64,000 nucleotides of DNA, taken from Trichoplusia ni. Its lineage: Eukaryota; Arthropoda; Insecta; Lepidoptera; Noctuidae. The stretch lies in contig NC_039478.1 in the NCBI RefSeq assembly GCF_003590095.1, positions 5,828,001-5,892,000 of the forward strand, read 5' to 3'. Each line of letters begins with the position of its first letter. Position 1 is the stretch's first letter. The notes under the pieces are model-generated. The model was not told where the DNA came from and did no database searches. It saw only the letters and a list, made by a program, of their open reading frames with translations. Of the stretch, positions 11,561 through 25,500 are shown piece by piece. Made by a program: the position numbers and the translations under genes.

Positions 11561-12282
11561 AATATAGAATTATTGTTACGTAATAAGTACGTCAGTTATC
11601 TATACGGATGACGATTTTGACTATCGGAAAGATACAACCCAAGCACATATAGAGTTTATCTGATAAACGTGATGCGAATCAAGTGGGATAAACTTGTAGC
11701 TACTTAAAAATCCTTAGCACACGTTTACGAACTCTACCTCTATAGATAAAAGATTATACGTGTTAGTCAGAAGATTAAATAATAAAATTAAAATCAAAAG
11801 TTTATATTTCAAGTAGGCCGTTTTGCCAGGAACTTTCAAAACATTGCCATGATGACTCTAATTGCGTTCTGTCTAGTTTCCAGATTTAGAAGGATAAAAC
11901 ACAATTGTGTTAGTCAAAAAGCTATGGAATAGGTATGTCACGGATATTTGATTAATTTAGAAGAATAACAAACAAATTCGTATTATTGTTTTATATTGTA
12001 GCTAGGGTGTATAATAAAATATATGTGTCGCATATGCACTGTGCTGTCATGAGAGGATTCTAACGAATATACAAAAACCGGTTTAATAATTCAAAAATAC
12101 ATTGGTGTATGAAATCGGACATACAAACTTGTTGGTATATGGAAGAACAGGAAAATGACATGCATTTTCAAAAGTTACGACATGTTTTCTGTACTCTCCA
12201 ATTTTTGGAAATATTACGATTATTATCTAACGTTTTAATTAAAAATCTATTACTTAATTTTAAAAATATCTGCTATTCAGCA

Positions 12283-12400
12283 GCAATCAATTAATCAATC
12301 AATCAGCCAATCATAGTCCACTGCTGGACATAGGCCTCTCCCAATTTACGCCACAACACCCGGTCCTCCGCCTTCCGCATCCATTCAGCAGCGGTTTTAC
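12283..12400 (-). repeat. LINE 3'-end-like repeat, minus orientation
   Basis: The plus strand reads agtccactgctggacatagg then cctctccc, the reverse complement of the GGCCTATGTCCAGCAGTGGA block of the element at 24946-25057. The aatcaatcaatcagcc stretch at the low-coordinate end would be a short tetranucleotide tail, as in retroposed LINE ends. Confidence 0.6.
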
Positions 12401-13511
12401 AAAATTAGTTGCTTTTTTCGATATTCAAACATTTCAGACCAGAGAAAGAAAGAATTACATTCCGATTCACCCAAACACAAGTTTACAACATAATTTAGTA
12501 TCTCCAGTGATGTTTATAAATCTTATTAACGTAGTCTGTTTGCTGTTTATATCAACCTAAATTAGATCGAGTTATAAAAATACTGAACGAAACTACGTAA
12601 ATCAAATATAAGTGAAAATTATGATAAACATGAGCTAATGTTTCATAAGATTTAAAGTATTTGCGTACTCAATCCAACAGTTTATAGATTTTAAAGAGTG
12701 TTATGATATGATGTTCCGAGATCGTACAGTCTAGAACAGAAGTCCTTGAACACAATCAGATTTATAACATGTAGGTACCTACCTACATGAATACTATCAT
12801 ATGCTTCAAGTATTTCGTTGTTACGATTAGGATAAATATTGGCATTGGTATTATACTTTGACATATTTTTTCTGAAAAGTTTTCAAAATGCTTTGCTTAA
12901 ATGAATCTAAATGGGTACTTCTTAATTTAAGTTTTGTTGCTATCTGTACATATAATAAACTATGTTTTAACTAAATACGAAATCCGGCAGATTTTATGCT
13001 GAATGTTATTATGGCTGTTATCACCGAGTAATCGTGGAAAACTACAAATAAACGTTACAATAATAACTTCTGGCAGTGTAACTGGTTGAGAGTGTTCCCA
13101 CTGCTTACATTAAGAGTAGTGCAATATTGAGTTTCAGATAACATCTCGAAGTAATCCATATCCTGACGCGTATTTTATGATTTTAAACTTTAAGACGGAC
13201 AGATAACAAGTACTGACGTAAAAATATGTACCGAGATAAATCTTTCCGGTTTTTATTTGACTTTTGAGATACCGAAACAGTTGCAGCATGTTACCGAAAA
13301 CCGTAAAACCGTTAAGTACCACTTTAAACTGAAATAAATGAAGATATGACAATTTATGTGTTTTTAAACTGAGGTGAATAGCCTTGGCGATAAAGAGAAC
13401 ATTTTTTTGAGTTTTCAAAATGCGCTACGTGTTATCATTATAATTAACTGTAGCAATATTGATAAGTTCAATTATGATAAAGAATTTTCCGTATTTGAAA
13501 CGTATTTAGTT
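12401..13511. other. Intergenic, nothing recognised
   Basis: The minus-strand open frame at 13134-13418 (94 codons) has no recognised domain. Otherwise AT-rich sequence. Confidence 0.5.
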
Positions 13512-13792
13512 ACTAGCTGTTGCCCGCGACTCCGTCGACGTGGTTAGAAGATCTTGAACCGTTTTCGCAGCGCACGCAACGGAGGCCCTCAAAGATGAAT
13601 AATTTTCCCCGTTTTTTCCACATTTTCCATTGTATCTTCGCTCGTATTAGTCGCAGCGTGATGTTATATAGCCTATATTTCCTTCAGAAATGGTCTATTT
13701 AACACAAAAATAATTTTTCGATTCGCACCAGTAGTTCCTGAGATTAGCACGTTCAAACAAACAAATTCTTCAGCTTTATAATATTAGTATAG
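13512..13792 (+). repeat. ACTAGCTGTTGCCCGCGAC repeat, copy 3
   Basis: Starts actagctgttgcccgcgact and ends ataatattagtatag. It contains the ccattgtatcttcgct and ttagtcgcagcgtgatg blocks of the family, plus an extra stretch after gaagat (13550-13595) not present in copy 2. Confidence 0.8.
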
Positions 13793-16700
13793 ATTAATGA
13801 AATTGAATGAAAAGTATTGAATGTATCTCGAAGGATCCAAACAATACAGGCTATTTCCAATCATGTAAGAGCAACAGTAAATTAAAACGCAGATTGTGAC
13901 CATTAAATTTCTTACGCAGATTCCGTTGATTGGTTTATTGGTAATGCCGTTTCAATTATAGCTCAGAAAGAAAATAACGTCAATATTCATGGCCTTGAAT
14001 CTAAGCTGGCGTTAAATCTTAGAAATTAAAAGATTGATAGGAAGCTATTGGAACCGCAGCCAAAAGTAACAGGTAAATAAACTAGATCTTATTTGGCGTT
14101 AAGCCATCAAATGCACGTGGAGTATGGCATGACATTTCTGTACAAAATATTTGACGAATCTGTCGATAAAATTTTAATTTAAGACTTACATGGTTTAAAC
14201 AAAATGTTCGGAAAAAAGTATAAACGTGGTACACTACACTACATCTTCGTAAAACTCGACAAAAGATGTTTTATATAAACTCATATTAACATTACCATTT
14301 AAGATAAGACATCACTTTGAGAGCCCGATACAAAGTGATTTCATGAGAAGTCGATTAATTAGGACAAATTTTTCTCCAAATTTGACATTTAAATAAATTA
14401 CTAATTGGTCATTTTTTGCTGTCCTCTTAAATAAATTTACTTGGGAAACCAGTAGTGAATACTTCAGATTCCTTATTCCTCCTTATAATTCCTTTATAAC
14501 AACATTTCCCTGCACAAGTCGAAAATAAATACTGATTGCTCAAATTCAAGGCTGAAGCCTCAAATGTATATAAATCTAATATCATTTTGAAGATTTCGTT
14601 AATATTTGGAGTAATATCACACGAGGGATTCAGGATTTTTTTATGCCCCTTTCATCAGTGTAACTCATCTGAATCAAATGAAATCTATGACGTCACACCT
14701 TGTGAACTCCAATGCGAGATATTTGGAGCGCATGTTAAACGAATCATAAAACTTCAGAACAGCAATCCCAGATACATAAAACTGAGATAACGATTAATAA
14801 AAGTAATAATTATAATTTAAAAAGATAACGAATGTCTGGTTTAAAAGGATGTTAGTGTTAGTTCAATGTTAAACCACTTTTTATTTGGATATAATTACGT
14901 TTTATTGGCTAATTTCTTTCATGTTCGCTTTATTATTGGTATTAACAATTTGAGTTGGTCGACAGCCAACAATAATAGCGAAGAAATAATTGTCTGTTTA
15001 TTGTTTTGTAGATGGTTACCGTTTCGTTTGTTTTCATAAGCTAGAAACTCAGAATTCTTTTAACGATTAATTCGTGATGAGCATTTTCATTCTTAAATAT
15101 ATATGTTTCTGGTTCAGTAAATTAATAATGGTTATTTATTTGCCATTATCACCTGCTAGGATACGTATTTCGTCTTTTATATTTAAATTTCTTGACAATA
15201 CATCCTCTTCGGACATTTTTTTTATCAATAAGGTCTTATTCAAATTCCATCTTCGCCCAATAATACATTTTTTTTTAATTCTATTGTGAAATCTATAAAA
15301 TGGAATATCAAATGCTATGCATAATCAATTCTTTTGCTGGCACAGTTACCGTTAAACCTGCGTGTTATGGTGGATAATGTAAGTAAACGGAGATAAGATG
15401 CTAAGTAAGTACACGTACCGGTACCGCAACTGTTCTCTACATATGCAGCATTTTACTCAGAAATGTAAATGTCAAATATCATTCTACTGTTCGTGTGTAT
15501 GCCAGTCAACTTCTCCAAAACGGCCGGGTCGATTATAATCAATTTGGTTTTGCGTTTGAGTGTTACTCTCGATGGTTAGACTCCTGATATAATGTTAAAT
15601 ACAAATTTTAGTTTGAAGTAAAGTGTCATGAAATTATGATATTACCTACTCGTCTTTCATTATGACTTTGTTTAATGTCCTAATCGCTTGAGATATTATG
15701 CAAAACAAAATCTGTCTGTCGTTCGCTGGTATCATTTAATAGACACTATGTTGCCTGATCTGATATCCAAATGTCTACGACTATATTCTTTCTAATTATT
15801 TTAAGATACCACATTGGTTCAGTAAACAATCTGAGGAAACTTGGGGCCTATAGCCACGTCTTAAATATATTATAACACACTATATTTATATTGCAATTCC
15901 CCAATCAGCACCAAACGCAGGCGGATACTAACACAAAACACAATTCATACGGAATGGTCGAAGTAAAATAAAGAATGGTTGACTGTTCATCGATTTTGAA
16001 GCTGCGTTCCTTCGTTACTGCATACTGAATATTTAGGGGCATGCCTTATAGTAAGTAATCCCCTCATATTCGCAATATCCAAAGCGACGTTCTCAACATA
16101 TTAAACCTTTCGTACCCATTGAATGGTAATTTTCTAACTTTGTTGTCCAGACTTGTTGCTATGCAAAATTTTATTGGAAAACGTGAACGAAATTTTGTTT
16201 TGTAATGCTAGGTGAAATAGGACTACATAAGGCCACATCTGTACGTGTAGACAGTGAAGTCGTGGTCATTATAAATTGGGCAAAAATACGTGAGTGGAAT
16301 GATCAAGTATCCTAATTTTAACTACCAGTGATCTTTTGTGATTTACACGACTGGTGAAACGAAGACATGTGTTTCTGTTAAGCGGTGTTGTTGTGTTTAA
16401 TGAGGATTTTGTCTTCGTATATTTGGATGGAAATAAAGTTCCCTTTTTGGTACTTTTAATGACTTGCCTGGTTCGGAATTGTTTCCATCCTGATCACACT
16501 GAATCTATATCATAAGAACTTATGAGAACATTTCTTAACAGATATTTAATTAATCTTAGATTATATCACAAATATATTACAAAATTATTTCAAAATGCAA
16601 CTACTTGTCATTGTTGCTAGATTTCTCGATAGATTTCCTTGTAACTCAATATCGTACTAAATAGCATTGGTTTCCAGCCGTGACCTTTAGTACTAAGTCT

Positions 16701-19700
16701 ATCAATTTCTAAAACCACAGATTTGTGACTCAGTACTCACATGAAAAATAACGATGTGATTTTATTGACTAACATCTTAAAATAGTATTGGCGTCTTCTG
16801 CAATAATATTTCAACTGCTTGTTCTCAGCGTATGAAAGAAAGGAGGGGTGTACTAGCAACTTATAAATTATCCAATACTTTACTAGCTACATACTAAACT
16901 TCACTTGTCACTTCATACATTTCGTTGGACGTACAAACACATTTATGTAATAATCCCATTCGACATTTAGTGGATCAACACACCTGCAACACTCACGATA
17001 CATCAAGTATCAAGAATGCGTAGCATGTGTTAGCCAGTACTAGTATTTGACGCAAATTGATTTGCCTCAGCCGACTATTATGATTTGCCGGCGAAAAGAA
17101 ATGACCATGGAGTTATATCAAATTCTTTTAGATGGAAATGTTGTTGATATGTTTGTGTTGGCACTATTATATTTTTAGTATTAAAGTCATCACTGGACTC
17201 TGTCTACCTAATAGTTTTGTGTAGCCTTATGGATTTCGCAAATAATTGCCAGTATTGGATTTAAAAATTAAATTAAATTTTGTTCGAAAGATGTTACTCA
17301 TGCTAACTTATTTATTACTTTGACATTTATTTCTTTTAGAACACACGACAGACTTTTATCTTTGAGACCTCAATTGAGGGTAAAACCAGTCAATTTAAAA
17401 TTCACTTAAAAATATTTATCAGTTTCGTTTGGCATGCGATCCACGGCCGTACCTCGAACGGCTGATATTTACCCGAGTCACGTGTTTTGACGAAGTAATA
17501 CATTACATATTTTGCATACCTGCATTATTCATTCGGTAACACGACTTATGGGTACAGCACGAAAGAAAAATTAGGTTGGTTTATTGCTCAGCTGTCTATA
17601 AAAAAACAGAGCATAGATGAATACTAAGTAAAGTTACTATGCCGTTTACACTTTAAGACGTGCAAATGAATTCTAAATGGCTAATAGGTGCTGGTTGGTT
17701 GTGCCGCATTACAGCAGTTCTTGATTTACGTTTAGTGTCCTCCTTGGAATTTATACTTCGTTGGCTTAGTGAAAACAAGTTATACTTAGTGCTGATACAG
17801 GAATCCGTAGATGGTCAAAAGTGAAATTGAGTTCTGTATAACTGTCCAAACGGTCCACAAATGGCGATGGACTTCTAGCTTCTTGTCACATTGATTCCTG
17901 ATAGTTGCTGTCATTGGTAATCTTATATCGCAGGATATACTTACTTATTAATACTTAATTAACCAAAGAGTTTATTGCCAGTTAAATTTATTTATTTATA
18001 TCTTCATCTGTGGTACCAAAGCTTCCAGATGGTCCTAATTTAGTCACAATTTTCATTTGTTTAAAAATATTGTCGACATTATTTTAATCAGTAAAAATTT
18101 TGGAGAATTTTACTTTTTATAACAATTTGAGAATACGTTTTTAAATCTTCCACAATGGGGTGAAAAAAATTTTTTTTTCATTGGCAAGGAATTTATTTTT
18201 CCGGTTCCAGGTACAACAAAACCAGATGTTCTAAAAATTGCGATATAAGTACTTTTAAAAACCTAAAACCTGGTCACATACAAGTTAAACTAGTTAGTCA
18301 TAGAAACGACATTTCACGACTGTCTGTATCGGTTATTTCAAAATAGCAATTTAGTTTTTTACTTTGAGCTAGACTATAATAAAATACTTACTGAAAATTG
18401 AATTGGTACCGAAATATCCAATTTGGCGATAATATGAGTTGTAGGTATTGGTTGTTTTTGGTTTGACATTAAATAGTGCCACAAGTACCACTTTGCGTAG
18501 GTACAGTTCATGTGGCTTTTACTGATAGCCACGTAGAAATCATCGTTCCATCAACTCTTGTCATAATATTTACTGACCTTTGGCAATAGTGTCAGTAATA
18601 TTCTGTATTTATAGATAAATGGATAAAAGAATATTTATAGCTCATATTATAATCGAGTAGGTACGTACTTTATACCAAGCACCCATTAAAATGATCAATA
18701 GTGCAAATGTACTAATAGAAGTAGTGAATATTCTACATTTTGATGAAACAACTGAGTGCGTGGAAAGTTATTTCAAAAGGGACAAGAAAATATCGAGTTA
18801 GTCACCTTTGAATGGAACAACATATAACACATTTACATCTTTGAGTGCCTATGCTAATAAAATTTAACTGCCTCTAACTAATATCCTTGAAGTACTTGGT
18901 AATTATGGTAATATTGTCATCCAACCAAGCATTACGGAAGTTGGACCTACTTTTACTAGGTAAGGAAACTTAGAATAGAATGGTGAGCAATGATACGACG
19001 ATGCAACGTTAATGCTCAATAGCAAAGAATATATGGTCCTTGTCATCGATAAATTCGTATGTCCCGAATGTTGAAAACAAAAGCGTTACTAACGCCCTTA
19101 GCATCGTTCACAAGATACTGACCAGAATATTAAAATGAATCTTCGGCAAATCCTAAAGTGCGATGACAGACAATCGGTTAAGCTGGGTGATTGGCTGTGA
19201 TAGTATCATCAATGCCTTCTGTTTCCCATTCACAACTAAGTATCTCAATATCCTTAAGATATGCTGGCTATTCTGTCTATCGACTCTTAAGCTTAGGTAT
19301 TTATAATTCTATTGGTAATTTCTGTGCGACATTTCCTTATAATATTCAAAATTGACGGTTATTAAAATGAACAACATGGATGATTATATACGGTTTATCA
19401 TTCAGTGAATAAATGTATGGTATAAAAGACTTTTTGTCAAAATTGAAGATTTCATCTAATTTAACGCATCACTAGCTAAATAGGCCCTGATACAGCTTGG
19501 AAATGTCCAACTATTTTTAAAATCAATAGCAACGGTCACCGCAATGAAGATGACCTTTAACAACAAATAGATTTATAAGCATTAATTATAGGTAGCGGCC
19601 TTCCAAACGATTATAATATTGAAAATAAAACTGCAAGCGAAGAATTTATTGGTTTCTAGCCAATAGTCTTCGTGGCTGGAATATAAAATATTTGCCGACC

Positions 19701-21509
19701 CCTTTTTCAAGCTAATTTGGAAGATTTGCGATTTTAGGGAATTCAGTCGAATTGTGAATTTTTAATGGAACCCATCTGCATTTCATCATGTAATTGGCAA
19801 GAAGAACGAGAATATGGAATATAATGTTAAAAAAACCTCAAGCCAAATAATATTTTTATCAATTACATACACTTAATGATGTCAGCGACAGTCGTTTTTT
19901 TTTAATTAAACTTAGATTTGTGTCAAGTGTCCGATTGATATCGAACGAATCGATTAAAAAAACGGAGAGGTTGTTTGAAGTCTGAATTGATTTCAACTTC
20001 TGGCCTTAGCTAATGAAGTTTAAAAAATCTGAGATAAGTTTGTCTTGTTATTTGATACACTTGATAAGAAATACTATGCAGTTTAGATTGCAATCAATAC
20101 TCTCATTTAGACCCCGACAGAAAAAGACGATTTTATAATTTTTCTGCCTGTGTTTCAGCTTCAGATTGAGCGATTTCAATTTAGTTTGTTTTATATAAAA
20201 GTCGAATTATGTAAAATTGATCTTAGATGTGTTTGATAAATATTGGATTAACTATTTATAAGTTATAGGGAGCGAAAGCTTTTATTTTTTTTTATTAATT
20301 TTATCTTATGTTAACGTTTTAGCAGCCTTTGTGTGCTTAGAAATCAAAATCTCTAAATTATTATTAGGTTTATACGATTAAGCTGTCGAAGAGGTTTTTT
20401 GTAATTTGTCACTCGTTTGTGGCTTTTCCTGGACCCATTCATTTGTAACATTCACTGTTAGATAAACAATAAGGAATTTTATATTGCAATGGCAGTTTGC
20501 TTTTCAACTTCGAATTCTTAATTAAGATGAAATCTTATGCCCGCCAGCTACGGTTTACAACCGAACCTGACTACAACGAACTCTAAGGATAATTACTATC
20601 AATATTTGCATCTATTTCTCTTAGTATGCTATCATAACGATAATCTCTACACCCACGATATATAGTCCTAAATTTATTAAAAGCCAGTTAGTAATATTTA
20701 ATAGATTCGTAAAGCCGGTTCGTAAACACGTTTACGTTAACTGTCTCGGAACACATATCAAAAATGCTATAATAACAGAGTAAACGTTCTCGAGAATATT
20801 ATCTGGACGAGCTACATAATAAGAAATGATTCGCTTTTATCTAAAAATATCTTCGTATTGTATCCTCGCTTACTCACTAGACGCAATTTGAGCACCTTGT
20901 GAATTAACAGACTCGAAATATCGTAGAGGAAAACGGAATCAGGCCAATATACACAAAAATAAACATCTAAACAACTGAATTAATTCAAGCATCCGATTCT
21001 AGCCGTCTCGCGTATATTGCGAAGTTAACTAAATTCTGCAGTGCGTAATATTCATACATCACTGCTCAGCCGTTTTAATTGAAATCGAACGAGAATTTTA
21101 GTGCATAGAGGTTGTAGCCCTCTATTCCAATGTAAACTACACGTATACATGTAACTAGTATTTATGAGAGTATAATAAGATATCAGTCGACACTGCTTAA
21201 TTGGATTTGAATGTTTGAATTTCATTTGATTAACTCATTGGGCCCTAAGCCTGTCTAGAAAACGATTCTGCAAATTTATTGGAATTCCTTAAACAGTTGC
21301 GAAAGGAACAAATTGGCTGTGGTCAGCCGGCCTTGCTTTCATCTTATCTCTGTTTATTCTGTAGAAACTAATTTACAGTTTCTCAGTTTATGAATTAAAT
21401 GTATTTATTTTATAGCATTGAAATTAACTTAACGATGATTTCAATGATGACGTGACTTTCATTGATATAGTTTTGGTAATGATTTCATTTTGGTACTTTT
21501 TGAATTGTT
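13793..21509. other. Long intergenic stretch, nothing recognised
   Basis: About 7.7 kb of AT-rich sequence without recognisable exons or clear repeats. Longest open frames are short (14536-14790 and 15074-15289, plus), with no domain, splice pairing or GC rise. Old unrecognisable transposon material is possible. Confidence 0.5.
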
Positions 21510-21600
21510 TTAGATTAGATTAGATTAGAATATTCTTTATTGTACACCATGGAATTACAGCAGTGATTCTTAATACATACAATGTTATGTAATGTATTTG
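21510..21600 (+). repeat. (TTAGA)n short array with flanking ATTCTTTATTGTACACC
   Basis: Four tandem TTAGA units at about 21510-21529, followed by atattctttattgtacacc. I recall this unit-plus-flank combination from other lepidopteran sequences, so it may be the edge of a dispersed element. Class not determined. Confidence 0.4.
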
Positions 21601-23280
21601 CCTGATTTCTCATTGCGATTAATTTTAAAGCAAGCATTACTTAGCACAATTACAATACGATAGGTTGATCATCATCAAGTACATCAATATGTTTACGACT
21701 CATGCCTTTCAACCACTTCGGAATGTGGTGATTTTGTTCCTTTTCCCATTGAATATTTTTGCAAAGCCATTTTTTTCTATTTCATTAATTTCCTTCATAA
21801 AATCAGACGTTATCTGATACACGTAACACTATGAATACAACGGATATTGATCCGTGCCGGTTACCTGATAGCGGAGTTACACTAAAATCTTTATACGAAT
21901 TTAATTAATTTTGATACGCGCTATTATCTAAAATATACACGTGTTCGATTATATTGTTATTAGTCCTTGACAGTGTATGTCTAAATTTAGGGCTTATTGG
22001 AACAATAAATCAAAGCAAGCAAGCATGCAGTTCCTAACTTTTTCCTAAGTGTTCCTAAGTTTACAGTGTCAAATTTAAATGGATGAAAGAGGATTACCTA
22101 TTCGAGGATTTCAAAGTGTAGTAGATGTAAAGACCCGGAGCGTACGACTTGATCTCTACAATTTATACTAAAAAGATCCCCTAACAAAGTTTGGCACATA
22201 GATAAAAATGTGTTTGCCACAAACTATAATGGTATCCCGATGAGCCATCGTAGGACTATGGATTGCAGCAATAGAGTTTGAAACAGCGATGGTTAATAAT
22301 ATTTTTAGCCGTCTGCGCCATAATGAGGACTAAGTATTAAAGTATCTAGTTTCTATTGGATTATCTCAAAGAACCTTCACATGTATGCGCATTCAGAAGT
22401 GTCATAGTCATAATAAAGGGTTAGAATCGATATTCATTCTATAAACATTAATGTTAAGTAAATCATTCTATTCGCATTGTCGCGAATCTCTTATGATCAT
22501 GTGATTATGAAAAGGGCATTTGATCATTTATCGTTAGGCACAAAATGCCAAAGTGATTTGGCTATCCAGCACACGAGATAAGATAAGATTTAGTTAAACG
22601 AGGAGTCGGAATAATTGTGTATGTTCTTTATTGTTTACAGGTTTAGACCAAGAAGGACAAGTGAACTTTGTATTAATGCAGTAACAAAGTTATCTACTCA
22701 GTTCATTTATTCTGTTTGTATTGCCCACTACAGACTTTAAATAAACCAGTCATAACACTTTTAGAAAGCATTACATTAAGTTTTACAGTTTCTAAATTTA
22801 TTAAGCAATCAAGAAAACAAATAGTTTAGAAGTTGTGACAATTGAGTCACTTATCGATGTTTATTTTAAAATTAAACTTATTTGCATAGCTATTATCCGA
22901 CTTGAGTTTGTTTACGATAACAACTACCCAAGTTAGCACGGAATTAATGCATGATTGTAATAGAGAACTAAGTAAACATGCAACGTTATACCAAATAGGT
23001 ACTAACACTAGGTTTTGAATCAAGAGTAAACTTATGATTAACCGCCATTACAGTGCGTGCTATTTTTAGAATCCGCACAGAGATCACGTCTTTGTCTGCT
23101 GTAATGTAAATGACTATCAACCATTCCAGGTCTCACAGAATCCAACTGCGCCGCCGATCAAAACAATACGTTACATAACCTAAAAACTTACAAAACAAAG
23201 TGTTACTCACCTAATTCGTCTTTTAGAACCTTCGTCATCTTGCCAACCTTTGTAATTGCACTAAAAAGTACTTATTAAGA
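21601..23280. other. Intergenic, nothing recognised
   Basis: AT-rich sequence with no coding signal that I can support. Confidence 0.5.
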
Positions 23281-23299
23281 TTCACAGAGAGGTTATAAA

Positions 23300-23614
23300 C
23301 ACGATTGTCTGTTAACGTCACGTCATTTTGACAGGTGACGCGCGATGTGACCGCCAGTTCGCGCGGCTAGGGACGCACGGGAGAGTTCCCAGTGAGGTGG
23401 TGTATTCTGTTGTCGAATGACATAGTTTAGGGAGTGAAGTAGTCGGAGGAGCGTAACTCGTCTTAGCTTCTCGCGGCCAATGAACGGCACGGCCCGATGC
23501 GCCAAGGTCACTGGAGGCAAAACCGGCGGCGCGGCGACAGAGGGCAGCACGCGGCGCGATCGACTGGCACGGGCGGCTGGTGCGCTGCCCGTATGGCAAC
23601 TAAACAGAAACACT
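23300..23614 (+). promoter_or_regulatory. CpG-rich block, candidate promoter and first exon
   Basis: A sharp GC and CpG rise inside AT-rich DNA. It carries acgtcacgtca at about 23315, two overlapping CRE-like half-sites, and ggccaatgaacgg near 23475, a CCAAT-box-like site. On the plus strand it ends at a strong donor, cact|gtaagt, with exon end at 23614. An open plus-strand frame with ATGs at 23497 and 23593 reaches that donor, but it is arginine-rich and unrecognised, so the block may be 5' UTR. Orientation is inferred only from the donor. It could be the start of an unidentified transcript. Confidence 0.4.
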
Positions 23615-23619
23615 GTAAG

Positions 23620-24932
23620 TAGTAAGTATGGCCCGGCATGATGCGCCGATAAGCGGTATTATGGAATAAATAAAAACGCGACGCGTTCTGAATGTGAATG
23701 AATGTGCAGGCAAACTTTACGTCATTTTATTCATTGTCTTTTTAATACCTACTTGGATGCAACATTGAATACTTTCTAGCAACATAATAGGTCGTGAAGG
23801 AGGTTTGCTATCCGCTTAAAAGGCTATAACATTTTGTTTTTAAACAATACGGGGACGAAAATAGATTTTCAAGTTTGTTGACACTGTCCACTAAGAGTAC
23901 TTTTTGATGGTTAATTAGTGTACGGGCCTACCGGTCTACGTTTGTAAATTAGTATTTAAATAAACATTTCTCAAGAAATTATTCAAGTTGTGTAAAGGTT
24001 CCTTAACAACGGAAAGGGTACATTTTCATGCGTTTATATCCCAATTTTCGCAAGGCTAGTGAATTTGTGTCGGCAACTGTTGATAAAATCTTAAATCCAT
24101 AAATAAACTTTATAAACTATTCTTAATGGAATCTAAAATTATTGTAATCACACGCCATCATTTTGCTACTTGACGCTAGATGGCAGTAGAAGCTGGATAG
24201 CGTTCATTGAAACCATTAAAACCCTCACTACAATATTAACTAATTATTAATCGAAATTTTATATAAAGCATTTTAAACATACGATTTTTCCAACTTCAAA
24301 CTGGATACTATACAAAATATTGCTAAGTTAATATAGCGGATTTACAACAATTCAAAGATTTGGTTTAACGTAGAGTATTCGTAAAGAACTTTTAAATAAT
24401 TCTACAGCCCATAGTACAATAAAATCCAAATTAATAATTAGAATGATGTTTGGCGCAGACAGACAGAAATGAATTAATAATAGCTTAAGGACTTTACGAG
24501 GTTTTGTCAATAAGCAAAATTTCGGTAGGTACTTGTACAAATGTAGAGACACAAGATTCAACCATGACCAATTAAGTCAGAATTCTAGATCTAGTAGGTC
24601 GACCCGAGCAAGTCACCTCAACTAGTTGGTGACGGTTTCCTTATAAAATCAATATAAAACTGAAGTCATCGATCGTAAAGATACAGTCATTTGCATCAAG
24701 TAGACGGGTCATGATCTACAAGTCACATGATTAAGAAGATTCGATTGGTTTGCAATATTTCTCTGCACTTCAATCAGGGTACATCATGCATTTGACACGT
24801 GCTTTATGAATCGTTATAAAATTAAGAACACGTGGTAACACCTACTATTACAGTTGGATCCCACGTAAGTGAATCCACGTGGATCCCTTATAGAGGCATG
24901 AAAATGTATGATCACTTTGGTTTATGAAAAGA
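23620..24932. other. Possible intron of the 23.3-kb transcript, nothing else recognised
   Basis: AT-rich. An imperfect palindrome at about 24857-24889 (ggatcccacgt ... cacgtggatccc) is the only structure noticed. Confidence 0.4.
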
Positions 24933-25070
24933 GATTATGAAGTACCGCTGGGTCTCGTTGGATGCAGGTGGCAATGAACCGGTCGCGCTGGAAAAATTAT
25001 GGAGAGGCCTATGTCCAGCAGTGGACTGCTATAGGCTGAGATGATGATGATGATGATGATTATGAAGTAC
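24933..25070 (+). mobile_element. 5'-truncated LINE tail with 13-bp target-site duplication
   Basis: The element spans 24946-25057: cgctgggtctcg start, gagaggcctatgtccagcag, gctataggctga, then an (ATG)n tail. It is flanked exactly by gattatgaagtac at 24933-24945 and again at 25058-25070. A perfect 13-bp duplication with a simple-repeat 3' tail and severe 5' truncation is the signature of target-primed reverse transcription. Only the 3' terminal region is present, so the LINE clade cannot be assigned and no protein is encoded. Confidence 0.9.
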
Positions 25071-25500
25071 TAGGAGGTAGCTATGAATTTGGCTGTTATA
25101 ACCGAAGATTTAATCTCGAATTGATAGCCACCTTATAACTCAAAGAGGTTTACAGTTTCCATATAGGCGCGTGTCTTTAAATATTGGTGATCCCAGTGAT
25201 CCCAGTGATTATATACGGAGGGCTTTGGATTCAAATATATTTTACTATAAGCATTGCTCTTTTTGTTCTTTAAACAACCAAACTATTAGGGTTTTACAAC
25301 ATAAATTGATCTGTTTTCCAAGGATCAGGCGATATCATCCAATTAAAGTTAACGGGATTTAACTGCTGACGGAAAAAGTAAATACTTTTTGATACCTTGC
25401 TCTCCGACATGTCAGGAATCATGCGCAGTCACGGGTAGACTAGTGGTAGTCTTCATGTTGTGCGAATTTCTGCCATTAGCCGCTTTGCTCTTTTATTGAC
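25071..25500. other. Intergenic
   Basis: Contains a 9-bp tandem duplication, gatcccagt twice, near 25190. No gene recognised. Confidence 0.5.

Noticed and set aside
23318..23613. Two minus-strand frames of about 95 codons in the CpG-rich block
   Set aside because: GC-rich DNA gives long chance frames; they overlap in different registers and match no family, and the strong donor is on the other strand.
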